Assembly (NCBI GenBank): GCA_944989445.1 | Contig: CALYLW010000498.1 | Coordinates: 186,001 to 250,000 of the forward strand | Direction: 5' to 3' | Source: Ampullaceana balthica | Taxonomy: Eukaryota > Mollusca > Gastropoda > Lymnaeidae | Length of the DNA stretch: 64,000 nt | Shown here: in pieces, positions 39,601 through 54,600 of the stretch | How positions within the stretch are numbered: position 1 is the stretch's first letter | Layout: every line of letters starts with the position of its first letter | The notes under the pieces: generated by a model | What the model was told of the DNA's origin: nothing | Seen by the model: only the letters and a program-made list of their open reading frames with translations | Database searches by the model: none | Program-made: the position numbers and the translations under genes

Positions 39601-42600
39601 AGGTTAATAAATGTAATATTTGCCACATGCTGGAACATTTGGTCTAAAAGTTTTGAATGGTTCCTATTCATGCATTTTTGTTAAAATACAAACAATTTAC
39701 GGTGGTTGAACAGTCAAGGGTTCAAGTCTCTGTGAAGGCAGGGATTTGTTCCTGGGTCTGAGGGTGTCCCCGAGTCCAACCAGCTCTGAATCGGTACCTG
39801 ACACTAGGTAGGGAAACATAAGCGGCTGGGCATATTCCCCTCATCGCCGTGGCCTGAGAAGGTTGCGTCTCTTGCCAACAGACCGGCATGGTCAGTGCGT
39901 TCTTATCAGAACGTAGGACGCAAGAATCTTCTGCAATAGAAGGAGCGACTGTAATGTTAAAAAAATAAACTTCAACTGAAAATTTTTTCTCCTTGCAGCT
40001 GAGTGGGACAATGCCTGTAACGAACTGCAACGCATGCTCATTGTCCGGTCACTGCGACCCGACAGAGTCTCCTTCTGTGCTACATCTTTTATCATCAACA
40101 ACCTGGGTTCAAAGTTCACCGAGCCCCCTGTGCTGGACATGCAGGCAGTAGTTGAGGACTCCACGACCAGGACACCCTTGATATTTGTGCTGTCCCCTGG
40201 TGTGGTAAGTTAGCTGGCCACCTTTAATGCAGTATTTGCATCCCACGACTCTTGCGGCCTAGATTTTTCTCTCATTTAATCTGTGTATGTTTTCAAAATA
40301 AATAAAAAAAGAATTTTTTCAGTATGTTCTGGTCTTCATGTCAATCATCACTAATGAAAATAAAATAACACAAAAATATAATGGAAAATTGTGTTATTTT
40401 TGTTATTTTAAATAAAAATTCTAAATGGCTTTGAATAAACAAAAGGGTGTACATATTTTGCAAAGTACAGTAATTTTTATTATCAGTCTTTTTTTTTAAA
40501 GTGACCCCACTTAAAATAAAATGGATATTCATTTCTACAAACTGAGAGAGATACTGGATCATGTTATATTTTGAAATTTCAAATATTTAGTTTTATATTG
40601 TCTGCTGAAGAAATCATTTACCCAAAATGTCCTTAAAATATTTTTTTTTATATTTGTATTTAAAAAGCATAATATACCATGTTCAAATATTTATTAATTT
40701 TATGCATAAAAATACATTTTAAATTGTTTAAACACAATGCTTACATTTGTCCAGGACCCAACGAGTGGTTTGCTACAACTGGCTGAAAATAGCGGCATGG
40801 CCTCCCGCTTCCATGCCTTGTCACTAGGTCAAGGCCAGGCTCCCATAGCCACCAGAATGATCAAAGAAGGTGTCCGTGAGGTAAGAAATAACCACCAGAA
40901 TGATCAAAGAAGGTGTCCGTGAGATAAGAAATAGCCACCAGAATGATCAAAGAAGGTGTCCGTGAGGTAAGAAATAGCCACCAGAATGATCAAAGAAGGT
41001 GTCCGTGAGGTAAGAAATAGCCACCAGAATGATCAAAGAAGGTGTCCGTGAGGTAAGAAATAGCCACCAGAATGATCAAAGAAGGTGTCCGTGAGGTAAG
41101 AAATAGCCACCAGAATGATCAAAGAAGGTGTCCGTGAGGTAAGAAATAGCCACCAGAATGATCAAAGAAGGTGTCCGTGAGGTAAGAAATAGCCACCAGA
41201 ATGATCAAAGAAGGTGTCCGTGAGGTAAGGTGTCCGTGAGGTAAGGTGTCCGTGAGGTAAGGTGTCCGTGAGGTAAGGTGTCCGTGAGGTAAGGTGTCCG
41301 TGAGGTAAGGTGTCCGTGAGGTAAGGTGTCCGTGAGGTAAGGTGTCCGTGAGGTAAGGTGTCCGTGAGGTAAGGTGTCCGTGAGGTAAGGTGTCCGTGAG
41401 GTAAGGTGTCCGTGAGGTAAGGTGTCCGTGAGGTAAGGTGTCCGTGAGGTAAGGTGTCCGTGAGGTAAGGTGTCCTTGAGGTAAGGTGTCCTTGAGGTAA
41501 GGTGTCCGTGAGGCAAGCTATTCACATAAACACTTGATCACAAGACTTAAACACAAATAATTAAACACAAACAATTAAACATAAACAATTAAACACAAAC
41601 AATTAAACACAAACAATTAAACACAAACAATTAAACACAAACAATTGAACACAAACAATTGAACACAAACAATTAAAAACAAACAATTAAACACAAACAA
41701 TTAAACACAAACAATTAAACACAAACAATTAAACACAAACAATTAAACACAAAATAAAATCTATGTGAAGAATATTGCAGTTTTTAAGTTTTATTAATTT
41801 TGCTTTGTTCCCATCTATTTATACGTAATTTGGTGTCTGTTTTAAAATGTTTTAACATTAAAATATTTGAGTCTCAAATATACATTTAATCTACATTAAT
41901 GGCATCTTCAATTCCTGAATCAAAGCTTTAATGTATTTAAAACTTCTTAAAATTATTTTGTCTGCCATTTCCATCATGCAAACCGTTTACCCCAACAGGG
42001 CAAGTGGGTGTTCCTGGCCAACTTTCACCTGTCATTTCAATCATGCGTTTACCCCAACAGGGCAAGTGGGTGTTCCTGGCCAACTGTCACCTGTCACTCA
42101 GCTGGATGCCACAGCTGGACAAACTCGTGGAGCAGCTCCAAGTAGAAGAGCCACACCCTGAGTTCCGGTTGTGGTTGTCCTCATCCCCCCACCCAGACTT
42201 CCCCATCTCCATCCTACAGACTGGCATCAAGATGACCACAGAGCCACCCAAGGTAAACCATCACTGTACCATCATTGAACCATCATTGACATCTTGGTAC
42301 CATCACTGAACCATCATTGAACCATCATTGACATCTTTCTACCATCATTGACATCTTTCTACCATCATTTAACCATCACTGACATCTTTGTACCATAATT
42401 TAACTATCATTGAACAGTTGACATCTTTGTGCCATCATTGAAAATAACAGTTGTCATCTTGGTACCATCATTGAACAGTTGTCATCTTGGTACCATCATT
42501 AAACCATCATGGAACATCTTGGGAAAATTAAGGTGTAGATAAAATCTCTGTTGAAAATTCTGTACTCACAAAAGCAGAATTGGCCTCCCTTATCGATTTC

Positions 42601-45600
42601 CGCAATGACACAAAGGAGAAATGAATGAATCATATAAAAAATGAAAATACAGCGAGATTCCATGTTGTCATAGCCTTATAAGTTTAAGTTTAAAAACTAG
42701 TTTAAAATATTTTTTTTAAACATTCATTTTTTATTTGCAGTATAATGTAGACTTTTTACACAAATCAAACTGGTTCTATTTCCTCAGGGACTGAAGGCCA
42801 ATATGAAACGTTTGTACAACCTGATCACAGAGCAGCAATTTCATCGTTGTCACAAGCAGGAAAAGTACAAGAAGCTTTTGTTTACCCTCTGTTTCTTCCA
42901 CTCTGTGCTCCTTGAGAGAAAGAAGTTCCTCATGTTGGGCTGGAACATTGCATACGAGTTCAATGATTCAGATTTTGAGGTGAGCTTCATTTTGTAAGGC
43001 TCTTGGTTTGCCCTCTACTGATTTATTAAAACAACTCATATCATCTCCAGAAAGCTTTTAGATCAACATTTTTCTGTCTTGAATCAGAATTTTTTATTTT
43101 ATCCTTAATAAGTTTTTATATCAAAATTACTTAAAAACACAGAACTTTTGAACTTTTACTTTTGAACTTTTACTTTTGAAAAAAACAAGTAAATTACACA
43201 AAATATTTTGATATCTTGTGCCATCTCTTTGACAAGTTTTTTAATTTAATGTATATGAAATTATCACTTTTTCTCCACCAGGTTTCTGAAAACTTGTTGT
43301 CCATTTACCTTGATGGCTATGATGAAACACCTTGGGAGGCTCTTAAATATCTTATAGCCAATATCAACTACGGAGGTCATGTGACCGACGACATGGACAG
43401 ACGCCTGCTGATGACCTACATCAGCGACTACATGAACGAATCTGTTTTAACAGTTCCATTCAACAAGTAGGGATTCAACATTCAAATTTTTATAATGATC
43501 TATCAGTGTACAGCATAGCTCATACATTCACCGCATAGATTTTGACTAAATAAAATGTGTTTTTCAGAATTTATTATTTTTTTTTGTGTGTGTCCCATAA
43601 CCTCGTGGTCATAGGGGGTTCCAATGTTTCCATTAGAACCTTCTCATGGCCTGGTAGACTTGGTGGCGCCCATCTCCTCTCCCAGTGAATGTATTAGCAA
43701 TAGTTATTAATCAACATTTTTATGATGGCTTTAACGTGGGCAAGATCCCATGCAGCACAGCTTGTGAGGCCAGCACACTATTGACTTCTTTAACGTGGGC
43801 AAGATCCCATGCAGCACAGCTTTTGAGGTGAGCACACTATTGACTTTCTTAATGTGGGCAAGATCCCATGCACCTCAGCTTGTGAAGCGAGCACTCTATT
43901 GACTTCTTTAATGTGGGCAAGATCCCATGCACCTCAGCTTGTGAAGCGAGCACACTATTGACTTCTTTAATGTGGGCAAGATCCCATGCACCTCAGCTTG
44001 TGAAGCGAGCACACTATTGACTTCCATATCCAGCCGCTGTTTGCAGAATAACATAACTTTAAACTAAGCTCATTAAAACTGATCATTAATATACCATGAT
44101 GTGCAAATATCATGTTGTTACAAAAAAATCTATCTGAATCTGTGGCAACTACTGATAATAGCAATTACACACAAAAAAATACTCCAAAAAAAAACAAGGA
44201 TGGAAGAAATAAACAGGTAGGAGGGAATGTGTTCTATAGAATATTGAATTTGTGAAATTATAACTCTTTACATTCGTGATATCTTTTCTCCATCAGATTG
44301 TCGAGTCTGCCAACTTACTACATTCCTAAAGATGGGCCATTGTCTTCATACAAAGAATATGTCAGCATGTTGCCCAATGTGGACCATCCAGGCAAGCCAT
44401 ATTTCTTTGCTCTGCCAGTTTTTTCAATTAAGATTGGTCATTTATTTTTTAAATTTATTTTTTACAAATATTGTCATATCTCAGATAATTTATGGATAAT
44501 CAAAATGTTATAACTGTTTAGGCCTATCCTAAGTGGACTCCATTATTCCAGTATTAGTATGAAGTAAAAATATATATATTTCTCATGTATATAGTTGAAA
44601 ATATTATACCAGTAAAGTAAATCAATATACAATACAGTCGAAACCGCTTAAGTCGACGGCGTTGGGGTATGAAAAATGGCGTCGAGATAACCGATGATCG
44701 AGTTAAAACGAAAACCAATATGGCGGCAAAATATTAACATGTGCTTCAAATTTCTTTATGTCCATGATTAATTAGTTAGCGTTAATTAGTGATGGGATGA
44801 TTAATCGGAATCGTATCGGAACCCTAATATTACTTCACTCTTTCCTAAGGTTGTAATGACCGTTTGTTTTTAAGGACCGTTTAAAATTTAAATATAACAA
44901 TGGTTCCCACTCAGGAAAACGGAAAAAAGTCGGGATTTCTTAAAAATAAATTCTCGGCCTTGAAAGTGAAAAGTTATGACTAATCGGGAATTTATATATA
45001 TATATATATACATATATATACACATGTATATATATATATTTATGCCGAAGTAAAGGACTTTGATTACGTCTCTGTCATGTTTCGATTCCATTTAATTTAA
45101 TGAAAAATAAGTTACCAGTTTATAATTGTCTGCGCATGAGCTAAAAGGTCAAAGTTTACGCTTTGCCGTGTCACAGCCGCTAGCGTTTGCCGTCGTATCA
45201 CTAGTATCAGCGAATTTAAAATACAAATAAACAAATCAATATGGTTATTTTAAGTTTAATGCTTTTGACGTGCAGGATATCTGTTACTTAACTATCAGAA
45301 CGTTCTCGAATTTCCTCAGTCAATCAAACTTGTAATATAAATAAAACTATTGTGGCCTTGACCGTTGATCACAGCACGCTGTGGGTTGTGTGTACTGTGT
45401 TGGCCGGCAAATAAGCCTAAGCGAATTTTTTTTAAAATCATTCCTTATCAGAAATGATTTCATTTCATCGTCACGCGCGTGTTAGTGTCACAGTCACGTA
45501 TCTTACTGGTAACAAAGCAACAACAACAAACTTTTAAAAGAATAATAATTTATTATTTAATTATATAAAAACCACCATCGATTCTCGATACAAACCTTTA

Positions 45601-48600
45601 TTTTCATTTCTAAAGATATTCGTTTATCTTAAAAAATAAAATGATTAATGCATCAGAAAATGAATTAAGTTTAATAATAATATAACATGCACTGCGAAAT
45701 AATGACGATTCACGGCCTCTAACGCGATTGTCCAGTACCTCGGGTGAATACAATAATACATACTCCATGGATACACGTTGAATTATAATTCACACACGCA
45801 AAATATCCGGTTAGTTTTATTGAAATCTCGTAGAATAGCCGGAAGTCTCGAAGAAAAGCGAGATGTCAACACTGTTTTGAACTAAAAATGACGAATGCAT
45901 TGCTAGGCCAACCGACGAGGATCGAGCTAACCAAGTTTAGTTGCAAATTTGGCCCTCTTTTGTGCTCGAGGTACTAGGTTTCGGCGACTTAGAAAAATCG
46001 AATAAGCCGATGAAAAAATGCTAAGACAAAGAGAGAATTTGGCGGTTCCAATAAAAAACGTCGAGTTAGTGGGGTGGTCGAGCTAACCGAGCTCGAGGTA
46101 AGTGGGTTCGACTGTATATTAAAGATTACAATTTACAATTTTTTTCTTCAAATTTATATACTACTATTACCTGAAAATCATCAGCTATATTATCCTATAT
46201 AATAAAAGGCTATGTTCCGTGTGGTCATCGAAAGCGATTGGTCCCTCAATCACATATGACTCCTACAGCCAATCATATTGAACACGTTTACGCGAACATT
46301 CAAAATGAGTTATTTTGGCGCAGTATTTTGAGTTATGCACGTTTGAATTTATAGTCAAAAGCTCTGTTTTTACGAGTTATTTATTAAATTATTTTAAATA
46401 TGACTAGTAATTTTGACGTGATGCACATGTATGCCGGTCGAGACAGCTGTTTGAGGGGAGTTACAACATGCCACCGAACGGTGGCGGAACATCCTTGGAC
46501 GGGCTTTGTTGCTCATATATATATATACATAGATTGATATTTGGAAGTTTTGTGGTTTTTCATTGTTCATTGTGTTGTCTGCTGTGCCATTTGATATTAG
46601 TAGTGAAAAAATAACATAATAAAACAAACCTGTAAAAACAAAGTTTTTGACTATAAATCCCTTATATATGAGACATAACTAACAGTATTGATTATTTTCA
46701 AACGCTACAAACATTGACAGACTGACACCGAGTGATGTCCCTTGTCTTTAGTAAATGGGGTTGGGACGTGAGGGGGTGTCGGCACGACGGTCGGCGTCAA
46801 CTCAAACTCACGTGGAAGTGGAAGAAAAAAACAATAACAAACCGTGAATTTGAATTACATACCTCATATAAGGATAAACTAAAAATGCATTAATTTAATT
46901 ACGGTACGTTCGATCGATCTGAAATTTTGATACGATGCATTGTTAGGTCAGACGGGTCCGTGTGCCCAATTTCAGCTCGATCGGATCACGGGAAGTGGGT
47001 CATTTTTGACTTTTGTTTTTTCGCCCGTCCATGAGATGATGAGATGACGACAGAGAGACAGACAGAGACGACCGCGAAGTTAATATAAGGGATTTAAAAA
47101 TATTGTGTTTGGGTTTCTTGTGACCCACTAACAAAATACTCTGTTAGTAAATTAGCTGTTTTATCTCATGTCATTGACTGCATCATATCAATTAGAGAGA
47201 AAAATTACTTGGCATCTTAAATTTTTTCACTTTGAAGAAAAACCTGATTTCTCCTATAAAATAATTAGCAACATAACAATCTGTGTCTTGGATTGAACCA
47301 AACATTTAACCACATTTTTAAATAAAAAAAACATGAAGCTTCTATTGTTGAATTCCTGTCAACATTGACCAATCATTTCCTTGGCACCTGAAATTATTTT
47401 AGTCTGAAAAAAAAGTTATCAACCTATCATTGCCTCAGTCCTGAAGCTTAGTTTTATCTGAATCATTGTATTGTTTTCAGAGGCCTTTGGTCAACATCCC
47501 AATGCAGACATTTCCTCTCAGATCCAAGAAACCAGACTTCTGTTTGACACACTCCTCTCACTCCAGCCTCAGGTTTCAAGTGCTGCAGGGGAGAGCAGGG
47601 AGGACAAAGTAAGACATTTATTGCCTCAGCAATTCCTTCCCCTTTGTGATCAACTAGTGAAACCATAGAGACTCAGTCATTAAATGTTCATCTCACTAAC
47701 TCAATTTCATTCTAGACAAATTTTTTTTTATTTTCCAGGTCTTAGATCTGGCTGCAAATATCTTCAAACAAATTCCTGAAAATATGGACTACGATGGTAC
47801 AGCCAAGATCCTATCAGTGGACCCGTCACCACTCAATGTTGTGCTGTTACAAGAGGTAAGAACTGGGCTCTACAATATTTAACTCATCATGCCCAGTCAC
47901 ACCAGCGACTCAATAGAAACTACCGCATGTACTCGTTCTAAAGCCGACCTTTTTTTGACAAAAGCTGGGGGGAAAAGTTGGGGGGTCGGCTAGTGAGCGG
48001 GTCATAAGTGATTTCTGCATGGATATTAATATTGGTGTTGTTATTGTAGATCATCAAGGTCCTTGTCTACATTCTACAAGATTCGACTGCTCTACCAGAA
48101 GCTATAATTAAACATCTGCACTTACCTTATTTAATCATTTTATTTATTTTTGTGAATTTTTTAATAAATTGTTTTACAAATTTTGTTTTTAACAACGAAT
48201 TTTAATGTACGCGCTTTCGCCACTGTTTACCAAAGATTTTTTTTTAAATTCCGGTAACCCTTGCCTAACAATGAGCACAAATTCCGGTAACCCTTGCCTA
48301 ACAATGAGCACAAAGACAAAGATAGGCAGTACAAAGTAAACAATCATAATGACCAATTTAGCTTGTAGTTTTAAAAAAATGTGTACCATTTTGTTTAAGC
48401 TGTCCTATTATTTTTGGGGGGTCGGCTTGCGAGCAGGTTATACACTCTTATTAACGAATGGGCTATAGAACGAGTATATATGGTATTTAAACACTAGTGG
48501 TAATTGCCAAACTATTGGGGCTAGAAGTAACTCTCCAAACATTCAGGGGTGGTGATGTGTCAACATTCAATCTGCTGTTGCTGGAATAAACATTCATTCA

Positions 48601-51600
48601 AATAACCGTTTTTATCTTTAGAAGTATCTAAATTTGTCTTAACAAAGCCAACCACCACTACAACGCTGGTAGCCTCTGTAGATTTTTCTTATTCACCTGA
48701 ACAAAATTATTGTTTTAAGAAAGAGTAGATTTATTTATTACTTTGATGTTTCAGTAAAACAAAATATAATGCACTAATGAGTTTGTGGTATTTTTACAAA
48801 TTTTATTTAGTGCAAATGTCAGGAATTGAGCATGAATGTTTACTGAAAGATTACTTTGACAGACATGTTACCTAGTGAATTACGTATAATTATATTAATG
48901 GTTGCTGTTTGTCTGGAATGAAGTTGATATGTGAGATGTCCATTTTGTCATAAACAGAACTATGCAAGATATACATTTGTGAGCTTTTTAAGAAAGATTT
49001 ATCTGGATAAAATTATTTGGATGACTAATTATTTTAAATTGAATTTAGACAGGTCATTGCATTGCCAATGAAAATTTTTCAATGATTTTGGTGTTGTAAC
49101 AGATTCAACGCTACAACATCCTCCTCATGGAGATCAGATCATCACTGACAGCTCTAGAGAAGGGAATCCAGGGTCTTATTGTCATGACGATGGATCTGGA
49201 AAATATCTTCAACTGTATATTTGATGGGAGAGTGCCACCACTGTGGGAGAGGGTGAGTCTTTGCTTTAGTAATGTAATCTTTGATACAAATGTAATCTTT
49301 GATACAAATGTAATCTTTGATACAAATGTAAGCTTTCATACAAATGTAAGTTTTGATACAAATGTAATCTTTGATACAAATGTAAGCTTTGATACAAATG
49401 TAAGCTTTGATACAAATGTAAGCTTTGATACAAATGTCTCATGATTATATCTTTGATATCAATGTATACTTTCTGACCCAGAATAACAGTATCTTTGATA
49501 CATGTGCATCTTTGAACCACATGTATCAGATGATTTTACCTTCATTACTAGATATGTATTTTATACCACATGAATATTTGATACAATATCACTCATATTG
49601 ACTGTATCTTTGATACCACATGTATTATTGAATTTTTGATCCTCTTGTCTCTGATGATTGCATCTTTGATGCAAAATTAATATTTGATACCACATGAATA
49701 TTTGATGCCACATGAATATTTTATACCACAGGAATATGTGATACCACAGGAATATTTGATACCACAGGAATATTTGATACCAGTTTTCTGTTTGACATTA
49801 TGTGTATCTTCATTAAATATGTCTGGAGATGATTATATCTTTGATAAAAAATTAGTAGGATAAATGTATCTTTAATACTGCACACCCAGCTGGATGGTTG
49901 TGAACTGTCTTAATCTTGGTGTCAAGAAAAATGACTAATACACAAAAAAAATTAAATGTAAAATGACAACAAAATTTAGATATGATTATTTTATAACATG
50001 CTACTTAATTTATCATATTAGTATTACAGCTTTAGCTACACTTCATGATTATCTCTAACTTTTATTTCTTGCGAGTCCCTCTCTCTAAAGTTACACCTGA
50101 TAATCTGAATTTATTTGAATTTATTTTTGTCAAATCATGGCCTGCTACCATATTTTTATTTCTTAATTTCATTTGAATAAATCTAATTAGTTTAAAATAT
50201 AATTAAACAAAAAGAAATTTTTTCATCAGCGCCAAACCAACAAATCACTATTGACCATTAAAAATTAATATTAGGTGACTAATGAAATAATTATCTAATT
50301 GTGCGACGTGATTGCAGGATTGGGTAAGTTTAAGTCAGCTCAGCCTTCAATTTGATCTTTGCCAGCTTCTTATCTGTTTTTAAATGGGGTGGCTAAAATT
50401 TTAAATTATAATTGAAACATGATGCTATCATTTGTAGTTTTTGATGATCTAATCTTTAATTAATTGATCAGATGTTTGATGAGCCCGCTTCAATGATTTT
50501 ATTTCTTTCTATTTGATATTTACTGAAATAGAAGAGGTGATTTTTTTCCAGGCTTATTTTTTCTGTGTTCATGTGGAAAAAGGAGGGGGGGGTTCATTTC
50601 AATATTTTTATTGTCACACTTTCAAAACTTTCTCATTAAATTTTTTTAGATCTGAAATTTTGCAAGATAGAATTGATGATGTTTTTAAAGTATTTTTAAA
50701 ATGTCATTGTGTGTGTGTGCCACACAGCAGTTTTCTTTTTAGCTTATGTCAGTTTTATTGTACCCTTTAAAACAGGAGACTGCAAAACATTTCACAGAAG
50801 TGATCTATAGACACCATTGTGTAGTTCCCCTCCCCCTTGAATTTTATCTGAAATTTTATGTCAATTTTCTTAGTATATCTGTGTATGACTCCAAACTTTT
50901 GATTAATGAACCAACAGTGTAATTCAGTAGGCCATCATCCAAAAAACAAGTTATAAATCTATGTGACTGTGCAACTTCAGCATTACCTGCACAGGTGGGA
51001 ATGATTCATCTCACATCAAGCACCATTCAAATGAACCAACTGGAGAAAAAAAATCACACAAAACATTAACATCCTTGACTCCCAGACTTTTTTAATAAAA
51101 ATGAATTTGTAAAATGACAATGTTTGGATGTAGCATCCTAGCCTCTCATCTCAAATAATGACAATGTTTGGATGTAGCATCCTAGCCTCTCATCTCAAAT
51201 AATGACAATGTTTGGATGTAGCATCCTAGCCTCTCATCACAAATAATGACAATGTTTGGATATAGCATCCTAGCCTCTCATCACAAATACACTAATCATA
51301 AACAATTCTTTCCTTAAATTAGGACTGGAGAAAAAAATTATTTTGATTATCAAATTTATATAAATTAACAGCTTTCTTGCCCAAAAATTACCCAATCTAA
51401 ATGATCCTTAATGGTATAGTCATCAGAAGATTTAATTGCTGTGGCATATGATGTCAGATTTGAATGCTATAGAAATACAATAGAAGTCTTGTTCCTATTT
51501 GAAAATTTAGTATAGAGTAAAATCTGTTATTGTTGTGCTGAAAATGGATACCTAAGTAAAGTGTAGGTTGCTTTTTGTTTTTTAAATTCCATTTGTTTGG

Positions 51601-54600
51601 GGGAAAAGTATACTTTTGTATTTTTTAATTAAGGGATTAAATCCAACATGAATTTTCAGCTAGGCATCCAACAGTATTAATGCCAGATCAGTGCATCAAA
51701 CAAGATTATATTTTATTTATAGGCCTGCTTTCTATATCTCGAATTCTATTTTTAAGCCCAGTTCCTAAATTTGTGTTTTAGCCCTACAAGAAATCATTGA
51801 AATACGCATTCACACATCCCAAATTTTATTTTATTCCTCCATCTAACACTCAGACTATCATTATATTCCATGTCTAAAACAAAAATAAAAATATTTCAGG
51901 CCTACAACTCCATGAAGCCGCTGGCAGCATGGACGAGAGATTTGGTGCTGAGAGTAGATATGTTTGCCAAGTGGGCCTCCCTGGCCAAGCCACCCTGGGT
52001 GTTCTGGATGTCTGCCTTCACCTTCCCCACTGGTTTCCTTACAGCTGTGCTGCAGACTGCAGCCCGTCAGAACAGTGTGAGTCTCCCGTGCCCTAGTTAA
52101 TTTCTTTTCATTTCTTTGGATGGGGTACCATTTACTTTCAAGTATATGTTCTGTATTCAGCAGGTCTAAAAAGATTTATCTATTCAAATTTAAAGTCTCA
52201 TTATTTGATCTATTCAAATTTAAAGTCTCATTATTTGATCTATTCAAATTTAAAGTCTCATTATTTGATCTATTCAAATTTAAAGTCTCATTATTTGATC
52301 TATTCAAATTTAAAGTCTCATTATTTGATCTAGATGCCTCATTGCTCAAGTATCAATGACAATACTACAAAGTTTGTTTCATTGTTGTTCATCTCTCATT
52401 GGTTTGAAATTTTCTATAAAGTTTTCACTTATTTCATCAACAGCTGTCAGTGGACTCTCTGTCATGGGAGTTTATACCCCAGACAGTGGATGACAGTAAT
52501 CTGACTGGTCCAGCAAAGGTCAGTGGGTCATGACATTTATTGGGTTGATATATAGATTAGATTAAACAGAATTTGAGACTAATGTTCCTCATTTAAATCC
52601 TTTCTCTGACTTTTTAATTTGCTTATTTATTTTAAAAATTAGCATCACATTTAGGGGTTCCGTTATTTCTTGAATCTCATTCTTTTAAAATAATACTGTT
52701 AATTATTTTGTTTAGCCTAGTATTTGATTTGAATGATATCAATGAATAAAAGTTGTTTAAAATTGATAACTGCTCTAGTTGGAACGATCATGGTAATTAT
52801 GTTATCATGTTATGTATTTGAAAACATGTCTTTCTTTCATAATTAATCCTCTCATTAGATTTCCTTTATGAAAACCCCTTACTCTGATCAAATTAAATGA
52901 CAGTCAAGTTGAAGAAGAAAATAAATATTATATTCCGGATATCCTATTAAGAGCCACCACCACGGGTGATGAGTATTTTTTTAGTAAACAATTAAAATAT
53001 TCCTATCTGACCTTACAGCTTATCATATCAATACTCTACCATTATTTTATTGACACATTTCACTTTTTAAGAACAGATCAAATTCTCCACTCTTCCAAAG
53101 TCTTAACTCTCCAGTGTGTTTTTTTGTTTTGTTACCATGCTTTTATCCTCATATTTCTGTGTCTAATTCCCCAGGATGGTGTGTATGTCAAAGGGTTGTT
53201 CCTGCAGGGTGCAGGTTGGGATAAGAAGAATGCAGTGTTAGTTGAAGCCAACCCCATGCAGCTGGTGTGTAGCATGCCCACCATTCAGTTCAAGCCGGTT
53301 GAGTTCAAGAAGAAAGGAAGCAAGGGTGAGTTACTCTGCTAGTTTTGGGCGTGGGTTGATGTTAGCACAACTTTATCCTAAATACAATGAGTTACTTTTC
53401 TTGATGTAATCTGTGTTTTCGTGATGTTGTTTTTTTTTATTACAATGGCATGTTTCAACAACATATTTAAAAAATACTTTAAAATTTTGGATATAAAAAG
53501 ACATTTTCTGTGGCATTTAAAGCATTGAATGGATGTGCCCACTTTCTGGAAGTTATATTCTTCAAAGGAAATTTTTTTTTAATGTAATGTAACCAAATAA
53601 TTTATGGCTCTTTTTTATTTCTTCCTGTCCTTTCCATAAATATTGTTTTCAGAATTAAATTATCTCAGCCTTTAAAAATTGATCCTAACATAAATTATGG
53701 TGGAAAATCTGATGTAATGTTTTTAGATAACCAAAGCTGTTAAAATTTAGTACCAAAACGTATTATTATAGTTCTCTAAATTTTTATGCACTAGGAGGCT
53801 AAACTTGTTGAGATCATGTTAAAAAAAATGCCGACTATGTATTTAATTAATGAGAATGAAAGATAAAGCTATTCTTGTGATGAGAATTTATAGTTACATA
53901 TTTTTGTTTCTTTTCTGATAGGACAAGCTCATAAAAAATGCTTGTTTTTGTGTTACCAGGTTCTTTAAGATGCTATTCCACAATACAATGTACTATACAT
54001 CTTTCTTATCTCATGAATAACTAATTCCCTTCTCAATACATCTTCTAGTTGTACATAAGGACAAAATCATTGATAAATGCTTATTATGCCAAATCATAAT
54101 TATGTCTAGAAAAACTTTCCTGAAATATGTGTCTTTTAATATATGCGAATGTCTTAAAATTATTTTGAAATGTGACCACCTCTTGTAAAAAACTTACATT
54201 TTGTATTATTTACATTTAAATGTTTTTAGCCTTTCTAAGATGACTTACAGCTATGACTTTAAGACACAAAGGTGTTATTTTTGACGTAATGTGCCTTTTT
54301 TTTCTCTCTTTTTTTTTGCTCACTCTTTGAGTTGGAATTGAATTAGGCCTACTCTAAAATAATTAAGAGACAGCAAAAAGTTTTTATTTTTCATTTTGTT
54401 TTTAATTTGTTTTCTTGTTTTTCTCTCTCAATGTCATGACAGGACCAAAGAAGAAAAAAGAATGTAATTACCCAGCACAATATTGCATCATTACATTATG
54501 AGTTATAGTTCATCAATTAATTCAATTTCATTTTATATTTCTTTACCATTTATTTTTAATTTTCACTTGTTCACCTCTCACTTAACTTTCATAGTTTATT

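Noticed and set aside
51900..52076. Membrane-like hydrophobic stretch ([18 protein letters not shown])
   Set aside because: This is the conserved core of the dynein C-terminal domain, not a transmembrane segment.
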